Shown here in pieces: positions 58,415-64,000 of a stretch of 64,000 bases of DNA; position 1 is the stretch's first letter, and each line of letters starts with the position of its first letter. Source of the stretch: Halobacillus shinanisalinarum (GTDB lineage Bacteria; Bacillota; Bacilli; Bacillales; Halobacillaceae); the NCBI RefSeq assembly GCF_022919835.1, contig NZ_CP095074.1, positions 2,046,001 to 2,110,000 on the forward strand, written 5' to 3'. Under the pieces are notes generated by a model. That model saw nothing but the letters and a program-made list of their open reading frames with translations, was not told the origin of the DNA and ran no database searches. The translations under genes and the position numbers were made by a program.

Positions 58415-58978
58415 TTATTTCTTAAGAAACTCTTCCTTTAATACACCCATCACTATAGAGTCATGATATTTTCCATCGTAATAGAGGTCATCTCTAATGA
58501 TTCCTTCTTGCCTGAAGCCTAATTTCTGATAGGATCGAATTGCTCTTTCATTATATGAAAAAACATCCAGTCCTACACGATGCAGATTTAAATTTTCAAA
58601 CCCAAATTGCAGCAGCAATGACATCGCTTCTGTTCCAAATCCACTGCCCCAGTATTCTTTATCGAAAATAGAAATTCTAACTGCGGCCTTTCGGTTCTGA
58701 TGGTCGATATCCAACATAGCCATTTCACCAATGGGCTGATTGTTCTCTTGCAGGCAAATAATCAGATCGATCCTGCTACTATCTGTAGAATTTCTTTCAA
58801 ACCAATTTTGAACACCTTTTCTGCTTAACACGGCTTGCGTACCTGTTAGCCTTCTTCCCTCCTTGTCCCAAAGCGCTTTCTTATAAAATAAATCTAAATC
58901 CTCGTTCTCAATTGGTCTTAGGTAGAGTCTTTTTCCTTGCAGGAACTTAATAAGTCCAGTTTGTTCTGTATTACTCAT
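58415..58978 (-). CDS. GNAT family N-acetyltransferase (RimJ/SpeG type)
   Basis: A 187-residue enzyme. RLYLRPIENEDLDLFYKKAL, VRISIFDKEYWGSGFGTEAM (acetyl-CoA loop), and NLHRVGLDVFSYNERAIRSY then QKLGFRQEG are the RimJ-type motifs. ATG 58978 with GGGAGAG upstream is chosen; the longer frame to 59089 adds residues unlike the family. Confidence 0.8.
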   Translation of the reverse strand: MSNTEQTGLIKFLQGKRLYLRPIENEDLDLFYKKALWDKEGRRLTGTQAVLSRKGVQNWFERNSTDSSRIDLIICLQENNQPIGEMAMLDIDHQNRKAAVRISIFDKEYWGSGFGTEAMSLLLQFGFENLNLHRVGLDVFSYNERAIRSYQKLGFRQEGIIRDDLYYDGKYHDSIVMGVLKEEFLKK

Positions 58979-59199
58979 GATCGGATCTTCTCTCCCTGTA
59001 TTACATTCTATCTGTTTATGATACTTTACCCTCTCTTGTTTCTCTACTCCATGTGATAATTTATGGCTGTTGTGGGAAATTAAGTGCATCGACTGTTTCG
59101 TATTAGTTTCTCTAGTGCATCATTTAGGCTAAAATTGGCTTTAAGAAAGTTTTATAAAGGAAGTACAAATTTTGTATATAGCTAAAGGAGTGTTTTCGT

Positions 59200-59838
59200 T
59201 TGTTCACTTTTGAAAACGTTACCTATCATGATATCTTGCGTGTACCTTCATTAACCATTAACGAATTCCAGAAAACTTGTGTTGTCGGCGAAAGCGGCAG
59301 CGGCAAATCCACATTTCTAAAGCTTCTGAACCACATGATAACTCCTAGTGACGGCCAGCTGCTTTTTCGAGGAAAAAATGTTACCGAACTTGATCCGATT
59401 GCCCATCGAAGGGACGTGGTGATGCTTACTCAACACCCCGTATTGTTCGGTGAAACTGTGAAGGAGAACCTTCTAGCCGGTATTCGCTTCGCCGAACAGG
59501 AAGAACCAGATGAAGCAGCCTGCAAGAAAGCGATGGAACGTTTTCGCTTACATAAAGATCTTGAGGACGAGGCCGAAACCTTGTCTGGAGGGGAGCAGCA
59601 GCGCTTAGCTTTAGCACGGATGACGCTAATGGTAAGCCCTGTGTATTTGCTGGATGAACCAACCTCTTCCCTTGATGAGGATCTAGAACATGAAGTCATG
59701 GAGAACTTCATGACGTTTGCAGAAGAACAAAAGAAAACGGTTATTTTCGTGACCCATTCCAGTTCAGTGGCATCGGCGTTTTCCGACCAAACCATTGATT
59801 TTCATGAATATACATTGCAAGGGAAGGGGTCATTATGA
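59200..59838 (+). CDS. fetA: ABC transporter ATP-binding protein, FetA/YbbL-like
   Basis: A 212-residue ATPase. Walker A is VVGESGSGKSTFLKLL, Q-loop VVMLTQHPVLFGETVKENLL, signature LSGGEQQRLALARM, Walker B VYLLDEPTSSLDEDLE and switch His VTHSS. Together with the UPF0014 permease it forms the FetAB type of exporter, linked in E. coli to iron efflux and oxidative-stress resistance. Start is TTG 59200, with AAAGGAG 9 bases upstream. It overlaps fetB by 4 bases. Confidence 0.87.
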   Translation: MFTFENVTYHDILRVPSLTINEFQKTCVVGESGSGKSTFLKLLNHMITPSDGQLLFRGKNVTELDPIAHRRDVVMLTQHPVLFGETVKENLLAGIRFAEQEEPDEAACKKAMERFRLHKDLEDEAETLSGGEQQRLALARMTLMVSPVYLLDEPTSSLDEDLEHEVMENFMTFAEEQKKTVIFVTHSSSVASAFSDQTIDFHEYTLQGKGSL

Positions 59839-60638
59839 GAGAAGAAATGATTGACCTCACGCTCTGGCAGTTGGGAGCGGCTTATGTATTCATCATTATT
59901 TTATTAGCAATCGTACGCTGGCGTAAAATCCCTAGAGAAAAACAGATCTTAATAGCTACCATACGTATGACCTTACAGTTACTTATTGTTGGTTATATTT
60001 TAATGCTGTTATTTGAAAACCCCCATCCTTTGCTAACAGTTCTGGTCGTTGCTATTATGGTAGCCTTTTCCATTCGCAATATCTCAAGCAGGGTCCGTGG
60101 GGAACTGGGCAAACCACTAAAGCGTGCGATTCTGATTTCAATGATTGCAGGTTCTGTCGTTAGTTTGCTTTACTTTAATTTTATCGTTATCCAGCTTACA
60201 CCATGGTACGACCCTCAATATTTCATCCCAATCGCCGGAATGATTATTGGTAACGCTATGACAGGAGTTACACTCGGTGTACAGACCCTTCTTGATGGGA
60301 TGAATGATCAAAGACATAAAGTAGAAGCGGCCTTAATGCTTGGTGCCACGCCACAGGCAGCTACTAAAAAATGGGTCAATCGTGCATTTGATTCCGCTAT
60401 CCTGCCCACGATTAACAAAATGGTCGGAATGGGAATTGTATTCCTGCCAGGCATGATGACAGGTCAGATTTTAGCAGGAGCTAGTCCGTTAGTCGCCATA
60501 GAATACCAAATAGCCATCCTACTCGGTATTGTTGGGGCCGTTTCCTTAACAGTTATACTATTTGTTAATCTAGCTTATAAAGTATTTTTTAACGAAAGAA
60601 GTCAATTGCTCCACAACACAATGAGTGGTAAAAGCTGA
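59835..60638 (+). CDS. fetB: ABC transporter permease, FetB/YbbM (UPF0014) family
   Basis: A 267-residue membrane protein with about six to seven helices. QLGAAYVFIIILLAIVRWRK, MTLQLLIVGYILMLLFENPH, GMIIGNAMTGVTLGVQTLLD and FLPGMMTGQILAGASPLVAI are UPF0014 hallmarks. It is the membrane half of the FetAB system. Confidence 0.88.
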   Translation: MREEMIDLTLWQLGAAYVFIIILLAIVRWRKIPREKQILIATIRMTLQLLIVGYILMLLFENPHPLLTVLVVAIMVAFSIRNISSRVRGELGKPLKRAILISMIAGSVVSLLYFNFIVIQLTPWYDPQYFIPIAGMIIGNAMTGVTLGVQTLLDGMNDQRHKVEAALMLGATPQAATKKWVNRAFDSAILPTINKMVGMGIVFLPGMMTGQILAGASPLVAIEYQIAILLGIVGAVSLTVILFVNLAYKVFFNERSQLLHNTMSGKS

Positions 60639-60668
60639 TATGGGTATCCGCCTCATATCAGCTTTTTA
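60632..60668 (+). terminator. Terminator of fetAB
   Basis: Stem AAGCTGATATG (60632-60642) / CATATCAGCTT (60654-60664) followed by TTT. The stop codon lies inside the left arm. Confidence 0.75.
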
Positions 60669-60837
60669 TTACAATAAAGTCAATTATAGTCAACGACTAA
60701 AACCAGCATTATTCCATTTGTAAAGAATCGTACAGACCGAATCATCTCTAAGAAGCAAAGCCGAAAATTATTAAGCATGTTTGGAGAATCTTTTATTGAA
60801 ACATATTTTTAAGTCGACAGGCTCCTTTTTATACTAT

Positions 60838-62604
60838 TCAATTACCTGTGACCACAATTAGTTGCGGACTTATATTTGTTTGTTCTCCTCCATAAAACTC
60901 TATCCAATTGGGGGCAAATCCGGATTTCGTTATTGCTCTTAGGCGGAGTTGAGTTTTTCCGTTTTTATTGATTAAATCTAAATCCTCTGTCGCAATCTGA
61001 AACTCTACAAAATTACCCGTCTGAGGAGAGAAGGCTATCGTGTTTCCTTTTGAAGGCATTGCATTATAGTCTGACTGCTCAATACCAGCTGACCTCCCCA
61101 GTACTCCACTCTTTATATCAACCTGAATAGATTCAATAGCCCCCTTAGAACCTTTCGTGTATAATCTTATTTTTGCGGATTGTATAGACTTTTCCACTAA
61201 ACGGTCTGTATCAAATGAGAGGATTCCTCGATAAGTGTCGGTATTATACATTCCCTTATCTCCCACTTTGATATCTTGTGTACTTTTTCCATCTGCTGCA
61301 TATTTACCTACGTATCCGTCTTCAGTGGCAGATGATAAAATAGTGATTGAGTTTTCTCCCCCCTCATCATTGATAATATAGACTTCCTGTTTAACGATCT
61401 CATTGTTTCCCTCTGGGTCTTGACTAAAGAATTTCAAAGTTGTATTTTGGGAGATTTCTAGTGGTTTGATATATTCCTTTGATTGAATAGTAGGTTTTGA
61501 GCCGTCTAATGTATAATAAGTTGTAGCCGGTTCATTAGTCTGTAACTCTACTGTTACAGGTGACTGGTAGGTTCCTCCTTTAACAGAGGCTGTTGTAACG
61601 GGAGCACTAGCATCTGGATCTTCAGGTTTAGTAAATGAGTTGAAAAACTCAACCATTAATCGGCTTGCGTCTGGTCCCTGAGGATCTGTATAGCTCCCTT
61701 GTGCACTTCCGCCTGACCATGCGTGACCCATACCTTGCACAAGCACTTTTTTCATCCATACCTGTCCATCTCTGCCTTGATAATTACTCATGGTGTAGCT
61801 CCTTCCTGAAGGCACTTGTAATGATTCCGTATGCTCAGGGGTATCATCAATCCACCCATCCTCTGTTCCGTTCGCTGCTAAATAATTTGTAACTGACCAC
61901 TGAGTGATGACTTGCTCTGCATTCACGCTGTTCACTGTGTAATCGGATGTTCCGTGAATCGCAATTACCGGCAGTTTTTTTGCAACCTCCTCCATAGCTT
62001 GATAGGCAAGTCTACCTTGCTGAACAGGATTCGGGCCACCGTTTGACATTGCCGTAAAAGCATCAATGGTATTATCAGCTGCTTTATACTCCAGTCCTGC
62101 TCCGACTCCAACCCCGGAAAAAATATTTGGATAAGTGGCACCCATAATCACACTCATTGCTGCCCCAGCTGATAAACCAGCTACATAAATTTGATCTTGC
62201 TTAATAGAATAGTCTCCTTTAATTGAATTTACCATTTCAGCGATGACAGCTGGTTCACCGTTGCCACGAGATTGATGGCTCGGTTCAAACCAATTCCAAC
62301 ATTTGTTTGAGTTTGCGCTTGTGGTTTGCTCCGGATAAAGAACTAAAAATCCTTTTTCTTCAGCCAATTTGTTTAGTTGAGTCCCAGTTGCAAATTGGGC
62401 AGCATCCTGTGTACAACCATGGAGCATAACATATAAAGGATAATGACTACTCGAATTATAATTATCCGGAATATATAATTTATACGTCTTCCCTCCATAG
62501 GAACCATTAATGAATTCACCAGCAGCGTTAGATACCGGTGGGTTGTAATTAAACGTAAACATCAGAACTGCCACTAGACCAAGCAATAGCTTTAACACTT
62601 TCAA
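60838..62604 (-). CDS. Secreted PHB-depolymerase-family esterase with C-terminal accessory domains
   Basis: A 588-residue exported esterase. A signal peptide (LLLGLVAVLMFTFNY, cleavage near SNAAG) is followed by the type-1 esterase domain: YPLYVMLHGCTQDAAQFATG (oxyanion block), VAGLSAGAAMSVIMGATYPN (lipase box, Ser), VIAIHGTSDYTV (Asp) and VQGMGHAWSGGS (His). A chitobiase-C-like repeat (about 335-400, ATTYYTLDGSKPT) and a C-terminal DNRLRE-like beta domain follow. Substrate may be PHB, acetylated xylan or feruloyl sugar. TTG 62604 with GGAGG 8 bases upstream is the likely start. Confidence 0.82.
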   Translation of the reverse strand: MKVLKLLLGLVAVLMFTFNYNPPVSNAAGEFINGSYGGKTYKLYIPDNYNSSSHYPLYVMLHGCTQDAAQFATGTQLNKLAEEKGFLVLYPEQTTSANSNKCWNWFEPSHQSRGNGEPAVIAEMVNSIKGDYSIKQDQIYVAGLSAGAAMSVIMGATYPNIFSGVGVGAGLEYKAADNTIDAFTAMSNGGPNPVQQGRLAYQAMEEVAKKLPVIAIHGTSDYTVNSVNAEQVITQWSVTNYLAANGTEDGWIDDTPEHTESLQVPSGRSYTMSNYQGRDGQVWMKKVLVQGMGHAWSGGSAQGSYTDPQGPDASRLMVEFFNSFTKPEDPDASAPVTTASVKGGTYQSPVTVELQTNEPATTYYTLDGSKPTIQSKEYIKPLEISQNTTLKFFSQDPEGNNEIVKQEVYIINDEGGENSITILSSATEDGYVGKYAADGKSTQDIKVGDKGMYNTDTYRGILSFDTDRLVEKSIQSAKIRLYTKGSKGAIESIQVDIKSGVLGRSAGIEQSDYNAMPSKGNTIAFSPQTGNFVEFQIATEDLDLINKNGKTQLRLRAITKSGFAPNWIEFYGGEQTNISPQLIVVTGN

Positions 62605-62846
62605 AGTAAACTCCTCCTCATATTTGTTCCTTTCTATCATTTTAGTAAAAGTAGTTACAGGGCAGTTACATATAGGCTACTTCATAACATTAGTGGAAGT
62701 TCTGGGAATATGGGGTGATTGGCTAGCCTTTCGTGTCCAGGTTTTGGATCTTCTATCACTTATTGAACTACCCACCACTTAACAACTTTACAGTCTGTTT
62801 GAAGTGGACCATTCCTAAGAATACCGACCTAACAGTCCGTTATAGA

Positions 62847-62981
62847 TTAGGTGTAACCCGCTGTTCCTACGGTTAGAAGTCTTATCGCTTCTTGTTTTAT
62901 ATTTTTGCTTGCATTCACATCTCGATCATGATAGATGCCACATTGGGGACAATCCCATTCCCTTATACCGAACAACACTGC
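62847..62981 (-). pseudogene. Relic of an IS200/IS605-family TnpB (3' end only)
   Basis: The minus-strand frame ends at TAA 62847-62849 and reads REWDCPQCGIYHDRDVNASK, followed by NIKQEAIRLLTVGTAGYT. C-x-x-C-G-x-x-x-x-R-D-x-N-A is the TnpB zinc finger tail plus the third RuvC acidic residue (Asp in HDRDVNA). Upstream of about 62981 the pepX terminator begins and no further TnpB sequence is seen. The rest of the 62641-63044 gap holds only non-coding sequence, possibly the old right end of the element. Confidence 0.75.
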
Positions 62982-62984
62982 AAA

Positions 62985-63015
62985 AATGCCCCCTAGTCAA
63001 GACCTAAGGGGCATT
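62985..63015 (-). terminator. Terminator of the X-Pro dipeptidyl-peptidase gene
   Basis: A perfect stem AATGCCCC (62985-62992) / GGGGCATT (63008-63015) followed on the minus strand by a run of five T. Confidence 0.75.
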
Positions 63016-63044
63016 AGTATGCTGTCCATGAAATTGCGAGAAAA

Positions 63045-64000
63045 CTATTCTTTAGAAAAGCTTATGGCTTTCTTACCGTCCACAATAGGCAAAATGACCT
63101 TACTCCGTTTGGGATCAACAGTAATCTTGGTTCCTGCTTCCGGGCGAATCGTATAGTTATGGTCTGAAGAAAGCAGAACCACACCTATTTGGTGACCTTC
63201 TTCAAAGATATAATCCTCAGGCTGCATCCCCCAAGTAAACTTATACTCTTTACCTGGTACAAGAGAGTGGGATTTGGAGATGGAGTGGCGGTTTTGCGGA
63301 TCCATCCATCCTCTCGTGACGATTTCAAATGATTCTTTTTCTGGATCATAATCCACTAAAAGTGCCGTTAAATTGGCAGCACGTGCATCAATGCTGGCCC
63401 GAATAGAGACTTCAGGAGTCCCACTTATTCGAAGTTCTGATTCAAGCTTTGGTGTTTGGTAAACTAATCGATTCTCGTGAGCATTGTTTGGATTCTCAGC
63501 GAGCGTTTCAGCTGTTATTGCCGGATTATCTACAAAGGTCGCTGTCGTTTTATTTTTACCTGACATTGGCTTAAGTTCAAGACTTGCACCCTCTGCTTGG
63601 AAGTTTAGGGGAACACCTTTTGCATCCTTCGCAGGCCAAGATTCATACGTTTTCCAATTGCCATTCTCACGCTGAATATCTACCATTAGCTCTTCCATTA
63701 CATTGTTATCAATGTCGTACAACCAATAATCAAACCACTTATTTAGCGTATCAAGCCATTCTTCATTACGGAGGTAATAAGGATTGGCATGTCCGCTTTG
63801 GTGAAGCCAAAGTTTACGTTCTACATTATTTTCGCCAAGTGCGTCCCACCATTGGGATAGATGTTTCGTCTTTACGTTCCAATCGTTTAGACCATGGACG
63901 GCAAAAACACTTGCTTCAACTTTATTAGCATCTTTTACATAGTTACGTTCATCCCAATATTGATTGTAGTCACCTGTTTTACGGTCTTGTAATCTCTCAA
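63045..64000 (-). CDS. X-prolyl dipeptidyl-peptidase family protein (S15), C-terminal part; cut by right edge
   Basis: About 318 C-terminal residues are visible; the frame runs off the edge. SVFAVHGLNDWNVKTKHLSQ contains the catalytic Asp of the a/b-hydrolase fold, and KLWLHQSGHANPYY the catalytic His. RISGTPEVSIRASIDARAAN and PQNRHSISKSHSLVPGKEY belong to the PF08530-type jelly-roll domain of X-Pro dipeptidyl-peptidases. The nucleophile Ser is beyond the window. Cocaine-esterase-like acyl peptidases share this C-terminus, so exact activity is open. The function would be removing X-Pro dipeptides. Confidence 0.8.
   Translation of the reverse strand, partial: ERLQDRKTGDYNQYWDERNYVKDANKVEASVFAVHGLNDWNVKTKHLSQWWDALGENNVERKLWLHQSGHANPYYLRNEEWLDTLNKWFDYWLYDIDNNVMEELMVDIQRENGNWKTYESWPAKDAKGVPLNFQAEGASLELKPMSGKNKTTATFVDNPAITAETLAENPNNAHENRLVYQTPKLESELRISGTPEVSIRASIDARAANLTALLVDYDPEKESFEIVTRGWMDPQNRHSISKSHSLVPGKEYKFTWGMQPEDYIFEEGHQIGVVLLSSDHNYTIRPEAGTKITVDPKRSKVILPIVDGKKAISFSKE

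Overview
The window is a chromosomal segment of a low-to-mid GC Gram-positive bacterium of the family Bacillaceae. The evidence is strong AGGAGG ribosome sites, frequent GTG/TTG starts, CcpA-type cre boxes, and Bacillus-type genes and operons: trehalose PTS operon, ykoFEDC with a TPP riboswitch, FloT, YpcP, YfmL/CshC, YfmJ, PncA, TrhO, and an RsbR paralogue. A TRAP-transporter sugar-acid operon, FloT and several membrane and transport genes suggest a moderately halophilic relative such as Halobacillus, but the genus is a guess. I see no rRNA, tRNA, CRISPR array or prophage.

Layout. 1-2.4 kb: a secreted M4 protease prepro-region, divergent from an NprR/PlcR-type (RRNPP) regulator that overlaps a 38-residue exported-peptide gene, so probably a quorum-sensing cassette controlling the protease. 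2.4-5.2 kb: DUF429 protein, CstB-like sulfur enzyme, small conserved protein. 5.3-9.9 kb: trehalose operon EIIA-treP-treA-treR with two operators placed around a near-consensus promoter. 9.9-15 kb: MFS exporter, pncA, floT, trhO and two 20-bp-phased intergenic repeats. 15-21.9 kb: S51-like peptidase bracketed by two related hairpins, pdxK-like kinase, ATL DNA-repair protein, PD-(D/E)XK nuclease, SDR, YpcP exonuclease, aldehyde dehydrogenase with DUF779. 21.9-25.7 kb: ykoFEDC thiamine-precursor ECF transporter. 25.8-32.6 kb: nucleotidyltransferase, GNAT, YfmJ, RsbR paralogue, folate operon pabA-pabBC-DCC. 32.8-38.3 kb: cstA followed by a compact thiol/CC-ending/ArsA-like/oxidoreductase operon and an orphan response regulator. 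38.4-44.5 kb: mixed small genes, several broken. 44.6-51.4 kb: one long operon lacI-kdgK-hxlA-hxlB-eda-dctPQM for uptake and breakdown of an unknown sugar acid. 51.5-64 kb: CAP-domain protein, RNA helicase, GNATs, DUF4349 lipoprotein, a type I holin-like toxin with a candidate antisense RNA, MFS, FetAB, PHB-depolymerase-like esterase, a TnpB relic and the C-terminal part of an X-Pro dipeptidyl-peptidase.

A caution for every user of this sequence: five genes (ArsA-like ATPase, zinc-type oxidoreductase, response regulator, eda, hxlA) each lose frame by exactly one missing base in a G/C run. That pattern looks more like systematic homopolymer under-calling than five independent mutations. In hxlA it creates a false hxlA-hxlB fusion ORF. 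A Nudix gene (in-frame amber) and a methyltransferase (cut off at a repeat) are broken in other ways and may be genuine pseudogenes.

Most noteworthy: the protease/regulator/peptide signalling cassette (722-2339); the toxin/antisense unit with a LexA-like box (56543-56884); the CstA-CC-ending-ArsA neighbourhood (32884-36496); the mixed KDG/HPS-PHI sugar-acid operon; and four families of short intergenic repeats.
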